A stretch of 44,758 nt of DNA, taken from the NCBI GenBank assembly GCA_001643535.1, contig LXTG01000068.1, forward strand, positions 1 to 44,758, read 5' to 3'. The notes below the pieces were generated by a model, which worked only from the letters and a program-made list of their open reading frames with translations, was not told the DNA's origin and did not search any database. Numbering within the stretch: the stretch's first letter is position 1; each line of letters starts with the position of its first letter. Of this stretch, positions 1 through 7,516 are shown piece by piece. Source of the DNA: a candidate division NC10 bacterium SPGG6. GTDB taxonomy: Bacteria > Methylomirabilota > Methylomirabilia > Methylomirabilales > CSP1-5. The position numbers and the translations under genes were made by a program.

Positions 1-816
1 CGCCGCACGGGCAGGCAATGGCTTGCCCATGCCACCCCCCGCCACCAAAAACCTAGCCCCGATCGCGTCACCGAGTTCCGCCAGCCGTCTCCTGAGCGTC
101 GTGATGTGCTCCTCCCGCTGCTTGAGAGCCTCGGCAAGCTCGTGAACTTCCGCGGCTCGTTCCACCTGCAGGAGGGTAGCCTGCTCGAGATCCTCCCCGA
201 CGACCCGGAGTTTCGCCTGGAGTTTCTTCCGCTCTTCGACCAATCGCTTAGTGGTTCCCTGCCACGCCTGCAGGGATTCCTGATCCGCCCGGCGGGCTTT
301 CTCCATCTGCTGAAGTTTCGCCTCCCGCTCCCGCATCGTCCGTTGAAGGGCCGCAACCTCTTTCTCTCGCTGGACGAGACGGTGGTCGAGCTCCTCCTTA
401 TCTACCTGCATGGCCTGTACCTTTCCCTCCAACTTCTTCTTATTCACCCGGAGGGCCCGTACGTCGCCCTTCAGTTTCTCCGAATCGCTCTTGAGCGTCG
501 TGACCTTTGCCTTCAATCCATCTCTTTCCTGGCGGGCCTTGGCTAACTCCTTCTTCAGGCTTCGCACATCGGCCTTGACCTTATCCCGGCTCTTCGCAAG
601 CTTCGTGGTGATCTGCTCGGCCCTCCGGACCTCCTTTGCCGACTTGGCCTCGGCCATCTTGTGGACTTCGGTCACTCCCTCGAGTTCCGCCGCCAACTGA
701 CTAGTTGTCTCGGTCAGGAGGGCGATCTGCTGGGTGGCCTTATAGTACCGGTACCCGAGGATACCCACCACCGCGCAAGCCACCAGGAGCATCACCCATG
801 CCATGGAATCTCGCAT
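1..816 (-). CDS. Membrane-anchored coiled-coil protein, C-terminus cut by window edge
   Basis: The minus-strand frame is open from an ATG at 816 to base 1 with no stop (272 codons), so the gene continues beyond the window. Residues about 5-22 (AWVMLLVACAVVGILGYRYY) form one hydrophobic segment directly after the start. About 200 residues of Lys/Glu/Ala/Leu/Gln-rich sequence with heptad spacing follow, typical of a long coiled coil. The tail before the edge is Gly/Ala/Pro-rich. A GGAGGG ribosome site lies 4 nt upstream of the ATG. The layout suggests an inner-membrane protein with a long coiled-coil arm on one side. I cannot name the family: coiled-coil similarity is not specific, and the C-terminal domain that would decide is missing. 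Confidence 0.75.
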   Translation of the reverse strand, partial: MRDSMAWVMLLVACAVVGILGYRYYKATQQIALLTETTSQLAAELEGVTEVHKMAEAKSAKEVRRAEQITTKLAKSRDKVKADVRSLKKELAKARQERDGLKAKVTTLKSDSEKLKGDVRALRVNKKKLEGKVQAMQVDKEELDHRLVQREKEVAALQRTMREREAKLQQMEKARRADQESLQAWQGTTKRLVEERKKLQAKLRVVGEDLEQATLLQVERAAEVHELAEALKQREEHITTLRRRLAELGDAIGARFLVAGGGMGKPLPARAA

Positions 817-885
817 TGCTCCCTCCGGGCCGCATCTTACGAACTCTGCCCCTCAACGGCAAGTCCTATCTCACCTCTCTGCCTT

Positions 886-913
886 ATCATATTTTATGAA
901 AGAGCCCGCGAAA
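886..913 (-). promoter_or_regulatory. Possible weak sigma-70 promoter for the coiled-coil gene
   Basis: On the minus strand TATGAT (886-891) is a good -10 element. The -35 candidate TTTCGC (908-913), 16 bp away, is poor. It lies about 70 bp upstream of the ATG at 816. Only the -10 is convincing. Confidence 0.3.
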
Positions 914-952
914 CTGTCCCCATCCCCACACGAATGTGACACCTCCTAGGGC

Positions 953-1762
953 TCAGGAAGGAGACCTCGCAAAGATCGTACCTTCTCGTCGTTGGGAGAG
1001 GAGGCGGCGGGCCTCCCGGAAAGTGGCGTGAAACATGGCCCGAGTCAAGCGGCGGGTCAGCGTATTTTGCTGACTCGGATGGTACGAGGCCAGGAGGGTG
1101 AGCCCATTCGTGAGGCGAAAGCGAGCCCCGTGGGCAAAACGGGGCCGGGGCCTTGGCAGAGCGACTCCGGTTTCATGACACGCTCGGAGAAAAGTGTCGA
1201 AGGCGATCCGACCTAAGGCGACCACGACGCGGACCTTGCGCAGCAGCCCGAGCTCCCGCAGAAGGTAGGGACGGCAGCTGGTGAGCTCTTGGGGCGTCGG
1301 TTTATTCTGAGGAGGGGCGCAGCGGAGGGCCGCGGTGATATAGCAGTCCTTCAGCTCCAGCCCATCCCCCCGAGCGGTCGAGGTCGGTTGATTGGCAAAG
1401 CCGAAGACATAGAGGGCGCGGCAGAGCCAGTCCCCGCTTCGATCACCCGTAAAGATCCGGCCCGTCCTGTTCCCCCCATGGGCGGCAGGGGCCAGGCCCA
1501 GAATGAGCAATCTGGCGTCGGGATCGCCGAGGCTCGGAATCGGTCGTCCCCAATACTCCCAGTCCCGGTAGCGACGGACCTTCACGGTTGCCACCTGCTC
1601 CCGGTACCGTGTCAAGCGGGGACACCTGATACAGTGAATGACCTCGGTTTGAACCTGCGCCAGCGCCTGCCTATTCCCTGAAAGTGCTTGCATCTCGTGC
1701 AGGGTTGGCCTACATGCCCTTTCCCTCGGGGCACAAACCCGCGGTCTCGGCTGAGTGATCAT
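953..1762 (-). CDS. udgB: Uracil-DNA glycosylase, family 5 (UdgB type)
   Basis: Removes uracil and related deaminated bases from DNA in base excision repair. Motif 1 reads GLAPAAHGGNRTGR and motif 2 reads SYHPSQQNT. Both are characteristic of family 5 (UdgB) and differ from the GEPG-type motif 1 of family 4. CIRCP near residue 43 and later Cys residues (CAPP, SCRPY) fit the [4Fe-4S] cluster known for this family. The ATG at 1762 (269 aa) overlaps the end of the PP2C gene by 53 bp and has only a close AAAGGGA. An in-frame ATG at 1693 would remove the overlap (246 aa) but has no better ribosome site, so the start is uncertain. The function call is strong. Confidence 0.9.
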   Translation of the reverse strand: MITQPRPRVCAPRERACRPTLHEMQALSGNRQALAQVQTEVIHCIRCPRLTRYREQVATVKVRRYRDWEYWGRPIPSLGDPDARLLILGLAPAAHGGNRTGRIFTGDRSGDWLCRALYVFGFANQPTSTARGDGLELKDCYITAALRCAPPQNKPTPQELTSCRPYLLRELGLLRKVRVVVALGRIAFDTFLRACHETGVALPRPRPRFAHGARFRLTNGLTLLASYHPSQQNTLTRRLTRAMFHATFREARRLLSQRREGTIFARSPS

Positions 1763-2528
1763 TTCCCTTTCCGAATTCGATCACGACAATGGTGAGATTA
1801 TCGGTCCCGCCCCTGACAAGGACCCCATCCCGAAGACCTTCGGCCCCCTCCTGCGCTCCCGAGCTCTGCAGGAGCGTTTGTGCGATTTGCTCTTTCTCGA
1901 GGACATCGAATAGGCCGTCACAGGCAACGACAAGAAATCGATCTGCTCCGTTGAGTCGCCGCTCTCCCACAGATGGGACACCTATGACCCCGACGGGACG
2001 GAAATAGCTATCGCCGAAGCTACGGGTCGGCATGAGGCCCCGCAGGCCCCGGACCACATATCCCCCCTCGATCTCCCCCCCTGCGCTGATGATCCGGGAC
2101 CGCTCCGCGGGATCATCCACCCGATGGGGCCGGGTCAGCGAGATCGGCTCTGCCGCCACGACGAGAATCCCGCCGTCTCCCACGTGGGCGAAGCTCAGTT
2201 CATCGTATCGGAGAAAGACCGTCGTAGCGGTCGTTCCGCTGGCGATCCCCTGCAGCCGCTCCTCCACCACGCGGTAGGCCTGCCGGAAAGCCTCAGGCGG
2301 CTGGAGCCCAGCGTCGAAGGCCTGGAAGAAGGCCTTATGAAGCGAGGCCGCTACGAGCTCGGCCGCCTCCATCCCCCCATGGCCATCATAGACGCCGCCG
2401 TAGAGGCCAAGCCCTGGGTGGATCTCGAGGACATGTCGGTCCTCCATCGTAGGCCGAAAGCCGATATCCGAAACCTGATGAACGGCTCGGACACGAGCAG
2501 TGGCCACCGGGTCGTGCTGTCTCGGCAT
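1710..2528 (-). CDS. PP2C-family Ser/Thr protein phosphatase
   Basis: Metal-dependent phosphatase that removes phosphate from Ser/Thr of proteins. All PP2C landmarks are present in order: RPTMEDRH, VYDGHGG, SGTTATTVFL, HVGDGG, TRSFGD, CDGLFDV and GGTDNLTIVVI, which supply the Asp/Glu ligands of the binuclear metal site. The domain fills almost the whole 272-residue protein and there is no membrane segment, so it should be cytoplasmic. I chose ATG 2528 because GAAGGGGA precedes it at good spacing; an upstream in-frame start at 2612 lacks this and would only add a non-conserved tail. The gene precedes udgB on the same strand. The target kinase or substrate cannot be told from here. Confidence 0.92.
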   Translation of the reverse strand: MPRQHDPVATARVRAVHQVSDIGFRPTMEDRHVLEIHPGLGLYGGVYDGHGGMEAAELVAASLHKAFFQAFDAGLQPPEAFRQAYRVVEERLQGIASGTTATTVFLRYDELSFAHVGDGGILVVAAEPISLTRPHRVDDPAERSRIISAGGEIEGGYVVRGLRGLMPTRSFGDSYFRPVGVIGVPSVGERRLNGADRFLVVACDGLFDVLEKEQIAQTLLQSSGAQEGAEGLRDGVLVRGGTDNLTIVVIEFGKGNDHSAETAGLCPEGKGM

Positions 2529-2731
2529 CAATTCCCCTTCTGGAGTGTCCCACCCGCTGGTCTTCGCGGCCTTAAATACAGATGCCCGGCTCTCCCTGAG
2601 GGCATCGCACACACCTCACTCGCATTCGCCGGTAAAGAAGCCGCCATCGGATATTTCTTCCTCGACAATATGCCAGGGGAGCCACAAAGGCAAGGCTTGG
2701 GATTTTGTAGCTCCCCGGCTATAGTCAAAGG

Positions 2732-3352
2732 GTGGACCACGCCGCAGCGAACAACCGAGAGCTGGTCGCCCTCACCTTTCGATCCCTGGAAGAGGCCTTT
2801 GCCAGGGGAGACGATACGGAGGCCGTCTCGGCCCTTCGGGAAGTCTTCGGCCGGCGGATCGGGGCCTGCCTGATTAATGTGCCATCGCCAGAAGAGCTGA
2901 AGGAGTTACCCGAGGCACGTCAACAAGAGATCAGGGAGCGGCAGCGCGTGGCCGCGCTGCTCAAACAGAAGCGAGAGGCAGCCTTGGAGGTTATCCCCGC
3001 CTACAACCATCTGCTCCAGGGCTACCGCGCCTACGACGCTGAGGCGGGCTCCCCGAGGAACATCGCTCGTTACCTCGGGATTTCAGCCACCACCGTTTTG
3101 GTCGGGGGGTTTTTGGGCTACCTGGTTGAGCAAGGGATCGGCCTCCCCTACGCCACAGTGGTCGGGATCGGCTTGGGGGCCATCGCCTTCTTCGCCATGG
3201 TCCTGCAAACCCTCGGCACCAGCCGCGAGATGACTCGGGTGGAATCCGCGCACGCCGCTCAAGTGGAAAGACTGCAGGAGGAGCTCACCGCCGCCTTCGA
3301 GGCGGTGGATCGGCAAGGACCCCTGGAGGTGCAGAAGAACCCCAGCATGTGA
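2732..3352 (+). CDS. Unknown protein with two membrane segments and coiled-coil flanks
   Basis: A 206-residue protein of unrecognised family. Residues 1-105 are charged and helical (EELKELPEARQQEIRERQR and similar). Two hydrophobic helices follow at about 110-133 (ISATTVLVGGFLGYLVE) and 138-160 (ATVVGIGLGAIAFFAMVLQ), then a short charged helix of about 40 residues. This looks like a membrane hairpin with both long ends on the same side. The start is a GTG at 2732 with only a weak AAAGG upstream. It is divergent from the PP2C gene and is followed 13 bp later by the TenA-like gene, so those two are probably co-transcribed. No function is proposed. Confidence 0.7.
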   Translation: MDHAAANNRELVALTFRSLEEAFARGDDTEAVSALREVFGRRIGACLINVPSPEELKELPEARQQEIRERQRVAALLKQKREAALEVIPAYNHLLQGYRAYDAEAGSPRNIARYLGISATTVLVGGFLGYLVEQGIGLPYATVVGIGLGAIAFFAMVLQTLGTSREMTRVESAHAAQVERLQEELTAAFEAVDRQGPLEVQKNPSM

Positions 3353-3365
3353 AGGAGGCACCATC

Positions 3366-4034
3366 ATGGTAGATGCAGCTTCCCTCGTGGAAGAGACGCG
3401 AAAAACGCTACAGGCGGTCGAGACACGGATCCGCCGGCATCCCTACCTGGATGCGGTGGAGGCCGGACAGATTTCAAAAGACGAACTCCGTCGTTTCGCG
3501 GGCCAGCAGCACCACATCATTGGGAGTGACCTGAGAGCGATGGCACTCTTGATCGCCAAGGCCGGCTCCACCAAGACCCGGGAGTTTTTTTGGGGAGGGA
3601 TCCAGGGTGAGCGGACAGCTTTAGAAGGCCTTCACGCCTTCGCTACTGCTCTCGCCATGCCGGTTGGGGACCTCGAGGCTGCCGAGCCGATCCCCGGGGC
3701 TTTCGCGTACAGCGCCTATATCGCCTGGCTCGCCTTGTTCGGCTCCTGCGCCGAGTTTGCCGCCGCCTTCCTGGTGAATCTGGAAGCGTGGGGGGGAAAC
3801 TGTGCCCGGATGAGCCGGGCCCTCAGGGCAAGATACCAAATGAGGGACGAGGATGTCGCCTTCTTCGACCTGTTCAGCAGCCCGCCTCCGGACTTCCAGA
3901 GGGGGGCCCTGCGTGTGATCCAGGAGGGACTCGAGCGGGGGATAGAACCCCAACAGATAAGGCGGGCAGCCCGGATGCTCCAGGGCTACGAGCTTCTCTA
4001 CTGGGATACCCTTTATCAGGCTTTAGCAGGATAG
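3366..4034 (+). CDS. TenA/PqqC-like haem-oxygenase-fold protein
   Basis: 222 residues with the all-helical pattern of the TENA/THI-4/PqqC superfamily: a His-rich helix (RFAGQQHHIIGSDLRAM), GGIQGERTALEGL, then AYSAYIAWLALFGSCAEFAAAF and a C-terminal YELLYWDTLYQAL. Members include thiaminase II (TenA), PqqC, and related proteins that bind small aromatic substrates. No thi or pqq gene is nearby, so a thiamin role is not supported by context. ATG 3366 follows a strong AAGGAGG. The previous gene, a two-TM protein, ends 13 bp upstream. Fold assignment is fairly sure; substrate is unknown. Confidence 0.72.
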   Translation: MVDAASLVEETRKTLQAVETRIRRHPYLDAVEAGQISKDELRRFAGQQHHIIGSDLRAMALLIAKAGSTKTREFFWGGIQGERTALEGLHAFATALAMPVGDLEAAEPIPGAFAYSAYIAWLALFGSCAEFAAAFLVNLEAWGGNCARMSRALRARYQMRDEDVAFFDLFSSPPPDFQRGALRVIQEGLERGIEPQQIRRAARMLQGYELLYWDTLYQALAG

Positions 4035-4183
4035 GCCGACAGGGGTCGAGTCGGGGATCAGGGCACCCCAATCGGGAGATGCCCCGGGGCGGAACGCTGC
4101 CCCCGAAGCCCGGCTCACGGCGACAGGCATCACACTTCTGCCAACGAGCAGTTCCAGGGAGGGCGATTCTCGAAAAAGACCCA

Positions 4184-4212
4184 TTGACAATAAATCAAGA
4201 GAGATCTATAGT
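4184..4212 (+). promoter_or_regulatory. Near-consensus sigma-70 promoter of the rpsU operon
   Basis: TTGACA (4184-4189), an exact 17-bp spacer, then TATAGT (4207-4212). Transcription should begin near 4219. It lies in the 309-bp gap between the TenA-like gene and rpsU. The rest of that gap (4035-4183) shows nothing recognisable. Confidence 0.8.
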
Positions 4213-4259
4213 TTCTGCGACTCTAGATTCTCACGGGTCCGCCTTTTGGTATCGACGAC

Positions 4260-4289
4260 GCCGCGAGGACTGAGGTCCAGCGGCTTTTT
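4260..4289 (+). terminator. Leader hairpin with U-tract (attenuator-like) before rpsU
   Basis: Stem GCCGC (4260-4264) pairs with GCGGC (4280-4284). An inner stem GGAC/GTCC closes a TGAG loop, and TTTTT follows at 4285-4289. It is an intrinsic-terminator shape about 40 nt after the predicted start of transcription and about 55 nt before the bS21 start codon. No gene lies between promoter and hairpin, so it cannot end an upstream message from this promoter. Attenuation or r-protein feedback is the natural reading. Confidence 0.6.
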
Positions 4290-4343
4290 GTGTTGGGTCA
4301 GGGCCATCTCGGCCGACGAGGGACTGCGGCTACCGGAGGGAAG

Positions 4344-4628
4344 ATGCGAGAATTTGAGCGGCGCGATAACCCGGGGCAACACACCGGTGCGAGCCCCTCG
4401 TCCCGCCGTCCCCTCGAGGTCGTCGTGGATGACCGCGGGGTCGAATCAGCGCTCCGCACCTTCAAGCGCCTCGTGTTGCGAGACGGGGTCCTCCGAGAGC
4501 TGAAGCGGAAGCAGAGCTATGAGAAACCCGGGGAGCGGAAGCGGCGAAAGGTACGCGAGGCGGCCCGCCGGCGGCGGCGGCAACTGACCCGCGCCGCCGC
4601 CCGCCGACAGCAGAATGATCGGCCGTAA
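4344..4628 (+). CDS. rpsU: Small ribosomal subunit protein bS21 with N-terminal extension
   Basis: Component of the 30S subunit platform that helps initiation on Shine-Dalgarno messages. The core is clear: VVVDDRGVESALRTFKR, then a Leu/Arg/Lys stretch and QSYEKPGERKRRKVREAARR, matching the bS21 pattern of an acidic start and a very basic tail. ATG 4344 follows GGAGGG 3 nt away and gives 94 residues, with about 20 extra residues ahead of the usual start. A GTG further upstream (4290) would lie immediately after the leader hairpin and is unlikely. The basic C-terminus is longer than usual. It leads an operon with an RRM protein, a common pairing of cold- or translation-related small RNA-binding proteins. 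Confidence 0.88.
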   Translation: MREFERRDNPGQHTGASPSSRRPLEVVVDDRGVESALRTFKRLVLRDGVLRELKRKQSYEKPGERKRRKVREAARRRRRQLTRAAARRQQNDRP

Positions 4629-4667
4629 CCGCACGGGCCGTAGCAGCAGGGGAAAGGAGACGGCGGC

Positions 4668-4958
4668 ATGGGATCGAGAATCTACGTAGGCAATCTCCCC
4701 TTTAGCGTGGATGCGGACCAACTCCGCTCCCTCTTTGAGGAAGGGGGGCGCCAGGTCCAGGACGTCAAGATCGTCACCGATCGCATTACCGGCCGGCCCC
4801 GCGGCTTTGCCTTTGTGGACATGGACAGTTCCGAAGAGGCGGAGGCAGCCATCACCGCCCTGAACGGGCGCGACATGGGGGGGCGCACCCTCACGGTCAG
4901 CATGGCCCGGGAGCGGGAGCCGCGGCACGGCGGCGGTGATCGCCGGGATCGCTACTGA
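4668..4958 (+). CDS. Single-RRM RNA-binding protein
   Basis: A 96-residue glycine-rich RNA-binding protein of the type found in bacteria as cold-inducible RNA chaperones. RNP2 is IYVGNL (residues 4-9) and RNP1 is RGFAFVDM (about 45-52), with the beta-alpha-beta spacing of one complete RRM. The C-terminus after the domain is short, Arg/Gly/Asp-rich (GGGDRRDRY). ATG 4668 follows AAAGGAG. It is 39 bp after rpsU and overlaps the next gene by one base (TGATG), so all three are probably one transcript from the promoter at 4184. Confidence 0.92.
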   Translation: MGSRIYVGNLPFSVDADQLRSLFEEGGRQVQDVKIVTDRITGRPRGFAFVDMDSSEEAEAAITALNGRDMGGRTLTVSMAREREPRHGGGDRRDRY

Positions 4959-5143
4959 TGGCCAGGCGAGCCCGGGCGTACCGGGGGGCCAAGCGCCAGA
5001 AGGAGAAGGTCCGGCAGACACGCCAGCAAGAGAAACGGCGTCGGCGCCAAGATAAGAAACAGAGTCCCCACCCCCTAGAGAACCAGGAGCCTGGGCCGGA
5101 GAGTCTTCCTCCCGACTCTCCCGATCAGCCTCCGGACACATAG
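4958..5143 (+). CDS. Small, highly basic protein co-translated with the RRM protein
   Basis: 61 residues. The first 35 are almost all Arg, Lys, Gln and Ala (RGAKRQKEKVRQTRQQEK) and the last 25 are Pro/Glu/Asp-rich. The start codon shares one base with the RRM stop (TGATG), indicating translational coupling. No known domain is visible. The composition suggests a nucleic-acid-binding accessory of the RRM or ribosome, which is inference from charge and position only. Confidence 0.65.
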   Translation: MARRARAYRGAKRQKEKVRQTRQQEKRRRRQDKKQSPHPLENQEPGPESLPPDSPDQPPDT

Positions 5144-5453
5144 TCAGCCCCCCTCATTGCAGGACCTCTCCGGGTGGTCTGAGACGCCAAACTCTCTTAC
5201 AGTTACATGGACATGGGAAAGAAGGGGACTGAATCTTTCTCCAGGCAGAGAAAAAGTTATATTGGGGGCCGCGATAACCTGGGGTAGGTTCTGGCCGGGC
5301 CGAAGTTTCGGTCGTATCGCCACAGCGGCAAGACTTCAGCCGCCGCAGGTCCACAACACCTCAGAAACCTCCATCTCCTGCATCAGCAGAAATTCGTATG
5401 GAGATCTCTCCTGCCCGGAGACCCGGCTGCCTTCCCCCGAGACCCCCGAGGGA
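5144..5453. other. 310-bp convergent intergenic region, nothing recognised
   Basis: Lies between the ends of the rpsU operon (plus) and the HU gene (minus). I see no start with a ribosome site and a sensible product on either strand, and no clear hairpin followed by a T-tract. Open frames here have no protein-like composition. Confidence 0.5.
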
Positions 5454-5738
5454 CTACCTGGCCAGGATGGCGTCCTTCAAGGCCTTCGCAATCCGGATTC
5501 GGACTACCCGCTTGGCGGGAATCTTGATGGGCTCGCCCGTCTGAGGGTTCCGACCCATGCGCGCCTTCCGATTCACCAGCACCACCTTGCCAATCCCCGG
5601 CACGGTGAAGCCGTTCTTGGCTTCCTTGGCCGCCAGGGAGGCCAGTTCGTCCAGGATAGCCGCCATGGTGCTCTTGGTAACCTCGGCGCTGTCAGCGAGC
5701 CGGGCTACAAGCTGTGCCTTCGTTATCGCCTTTCCCAT
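5454..5738 (-). CDS. hup: HU/IHF-family nucleoid DNA-binding protein
   Basis: Binds and bends DNA as a dimer. The 94 residues show the HU plan: MGKAITKAQLVARLADSAEV, an amphipathic helix (STMAAILDELASLAAKEAK), the beta arm core GFTVPGIGKVVLVNRKARMG and the arm RNPQTGEPIKIPAKRVVRI, then a final helix. ATG 5738 is chosen because AAAGGAGGG precedes it; the extra 11 residues of a longer frame are not HU-like. A good promoter lies upstream at 5792-5820. The gene stands alone. Confidence 0.95.
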   Translation of the reverse strand: MGKAITKAQLVARLADSAEVTKSTMAAILDELASLAAKEAKNGFTVPGIGKVVLVNRKARMGRNPQTGEPIKIPAKRVVRIRIAKALKDAILAR

Positions 5739-5791
5739 TGTACCCTCCTTTGCGCTAACGGTTTCCTCCAACCCCTCTCCCGCCGGTCAAA

Positions 5792-5820
5792 GCTATATCC
5801 TGTCATGCCCCGCGAGTCAA
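5792..5820 (-). promoter_or_regulatory. Sigma-70 promoter of the HU gene
   Basis: On the minus strand TTGACT (5815-5820), a 17-bp spacer and TATAGC (5792-5797). The start of transcription would be near 5785, giving a leader of about 47 nt before ATG 5738. Confidence 0.7.
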
Positions 5821-5864
5821 TAGGATCTTGAATCAGCGGAGGCACCCCTCACAAGGGGGGCGTC

Positions 5865-6302
5865 TCATCCCTTGGCCTTGGCTTCTTCCAGGGCGTGCTC
5901 CAACTCCTTGACTCGATCCCGAAGTGCCTTCTGCGTGGTAAAGGCCTCGGTTTCATCCCGCATGATAGCAAAGATCTCCTCCACCTGGCCATCCCCCCCT
6001 TTCAGCAACCCAACGGTAAAGGCGATGGAGACGCGGCTTCCGTCCTTCTTCATGGCCGGAACTCGAAGGACCTGATCGCCGTAGTGGGTCTGGCTGGTCC
6101 GCATGACTTCACGAAAACCGACCCAGTGCCGTTCTCGGTACTTCTCAGGGACAATAAGATCTAATGACTCCCCAAGGGCCTCTGTCTCTGTAAACCCGAA
6201 CATTCTTTCGGCGCCGGGGTTCCAGAGCGCGATCGTCCCGTCGGACCTAGCCACGACAATGGCATCCGCTGCTCCCCGAACGATCTGCTCATAGATCGAC
6301 AT
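5865..6302 (-). CDS. Stand-alone PAS-domain protein
   Basis: 145 residues with one PAS fold: VRGAADAIVVARSDGTIALW, NPGAERMFGFTETEALG, LIVPEKYRERHWVGFREVM, and a PAC-like end RVPAMKKDGSRVSIAFTV through IFAIMRDETE. A short coiled coil follows (ALRDRVKELEHALEEAKAKG). There is no kinase, cyclase or HTH domain, so it may be a sensor that works through a partner, possibly by its coiled coil. ATG 6302 has GAGGTGG upstream; the longer frame to 6347 is not PAS-like. No Cys or His suggests a specific cofactor. Confidence 0.88.
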   Translation of the reverse strand: MSIYEQIVRGAADAIVVARSDGTIALWNPGAERMFGFTETEALGESLDLIVPEKYRERHWVGFREVMRTSQTHYGDQVLRVPAMKKDGSRVSIAFTVGLLKGGDGQVEEIFAIMRDETEAFTTQKALRDRVKELEHALEEAKAKG

Positions 6303-6376
6303 GCGCCACCTCTTCTGTGCAGATTCTTTCCCGGCTTGCGTGCACAAGGGGGGGGGTCGCGGTCCGCCCCTCTGAA

Positions 6377-6595
6377 CTAGGACGGGGTCGCGGTGAGACT
6401 CAGGATGTGATGGTAGTGGACGGTGAGTCGCGCGCCTGGCGCAGAGCCATCGGGTTCGACCTGAACGACCAGGCCGTCCGCCGCCTCAAGCGTCCCCACC
6501 AGACGTCCGGTGACTGTGGGCGCCCCGAGGGCTTCAGGCGCCAGCGTGAGAATGACTCTCTTCCCGACGTGGCGTTTGATCTCCTCCGGTGTCAT
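6377..6595 (-). CDS. Small conserved-looking protein, likely beta-barrel, unknown
   Basis: 72 residues. MTPEEIKRHVGKRVILTLAP starts with one helix and then alternates hydrophobic residues and glycines (VTGRLVGTLEAADGLVVQVE), as in small SH3- or Sm-like barrels. That fold idea is only pattern-based. ATG 6595 follows a strong AAAGGAGG at 5 nt. It lies between the macro-like gene and the PAS gene on the same strand, probably one transcription unit. Function unknown. Confidence 0.65.
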   Translation of the reverse strand: MTPEEIKRHVGKRVILTLAPEALGAPTVTGRLVGTLEAADGLVVQVEPDGSAPGARLTVHYHHILSLTATPS

Positions 6596-6644
6596 CGAAC
6601 ACCTCCTTTTCTCTCCCTTTCACGAGCCGCGAGAGTGCAACGAC

Positions 6645-7172
6645 TCAGGCGTGAGGATCCTCACTCGGCGCCGGGTCCGGTCCGAGAAGATAAAGAGTCC
6701 GAGGGAACTTCCCTCTCGGTCGTGCCGCAACCTGATTGAGGGCTGTGAAATACTCCACCTGGGAGATTCCGCCTCGCATTGTGCCGAGCGGGAAAATCCC
6801 GATCGTCTCGCAGCCGCGCTTGCCCAGCTCGGCGAGGGCATCCTCAAGACCGGCGAGGACAACCTCTCTGCGGCAGATCGGTTCATGGTCAAAGTCGTAC
6901 ACGATGACCCGGGCGATATATTTTACCCCCTGACACTCCCCATCTGTGATCACGACGGAGCCCAACGGGCGTTTCTCCACTCGGGCGGCACGCTCCAAAG
7001 CAACCCAGAGATCAAGGGGGGTCGGGTTCGGATCTAATTCCTCGATCGCCGCTTGCAGGAGAAGGTAGGTATCCTCAGGCAGGATCAACGCATCTGGTGC
7101 ACTCGGCAGCTCGCGCGACGGCGACAGGATGACCTCCGTGGCCCCCAGGTCCTCGATCCCGTCCCTCTCCAC
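6645..7172 (-). CDS. Divergent macro-domain-like protein
   Basis: 175 residues from GTG 7172. The middle reads GSVVITDGECQGVKYIARVI, then a long helix VVLAGLEDALAELGKRG and CETIGIFPLGTMRGGIS. This parallels the macro-domain core, in which a G-x-x-x-x-T-x-G turn and KYIIHAV strand precede a helix and an AFPAIGTG-like loop. The usual N-terminal GDIT/NAAN motif is absent, so ADP-ribose binding is uncertain. I prefer GTG 7172 because AGGAGG sits 8 nt upstream and because the longer frame (to 7376) would translate a palindrome and a heptad repeat typical of this genome's spacers. Confidence 0.6.
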   Translation of the reverse strand: MERDGIEDLGATEVILSPSRELPSAPDALILPEDTYLLLQAAIEELDPNPTPLDLWVALERAARVEKRPLGSVVITDGECQGVKYIARVIVYDFDHEPICRREVVLAGLEDALAELGKRGCETIGIFPLGTMRGGISQVEYFTALNQVAARPRGKFPRTLYLLGPDPAPSEDPHA

Positions 7173-7184
7173 CGTGAACGCCTC

Positions 7185-7212
7185 CTCAGTCTTCACCGTT
7201 GACCGACGACCG
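7185..7212. repeat. Heptad repeat array (4 units), upstream of macro-like gene
   Basis: Plus-strand units CTCAGTC, TTCACCG, TTGACCG, ACGACCG run in one 7-bp phase. It shares sequence with the TCGGTCG-type units elsewhere. It sits in the 344-bp gap 7173-7516, which otherwise holds the palindrome at 7237-7256 and another array at 7484-7515. Confidence 0.6.
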
Positions 7213-7236
7213 TCCAAGATCAAAGGCCCGCTCTCC

Positions 7237-7256
7237 CCCTCGCAAGCCGGCGAGGG
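7237..7256. repeat. Palindrome in intergenic region
   Basis: CCCTCGC (7237-7243) and GCGAGGG (7250-7256) flank a 6-nt loop AAGCCG. A perfect 7-bp stem without T-tract, REP-like in appearance. Only one copy is obvious in this window. Confidence 0.5.
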
Positions 7257-7483
7257 AAGCAGAGATCCTGAGGAAGGCGGAAACTGCTTTGCGTCCGGCC
7301 GGGGTCCCGCCGCCAGAGCGCAGCGCAGGTGGGGGTGGCCCTCCTGATGCATAGTAACTCGCTCGGCGCGGAACACAGTGCCTCCGCCAGAGCAACCCGT
7401 AGAATTTTCCGCCGACGAAGGATGCCTTCCCGAGCCGGCTCAATTTATCTCAGACCACCCAAGTCTGACCGCTAATTTCTGTC

Positions 7484-7515
7484 CTTATCGGTCGTCGGTC
7501 ATCGGTCGTCGGTCC
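7484..7515. repeat. Heptad repeat array TCGGTC(N) x4
   Basis: TCGGTCG, TCGGTCA, TCGGTCG, TCGGTCC at 7488-7515, immediately downstream of the deacetylase stop codon. The 15-mer CTTATCGGTCGTCGG at 7484-7498 recurs exactly at 12826-12840. Confidence 0.85.
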
Positions 7516-7516
7516 G

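Noticed and set aside
2124..2873. 249-codon plus-strand frame
   Set aside because: Antisense to the PP2C gene and running into the next gene; no protein-like pattern.
7173..7376. N-terminal extension of the macro-like gene
   Set aside because: It translates a palindrome and a heptad repeat; a better ribosome site lies at GTG 7172.
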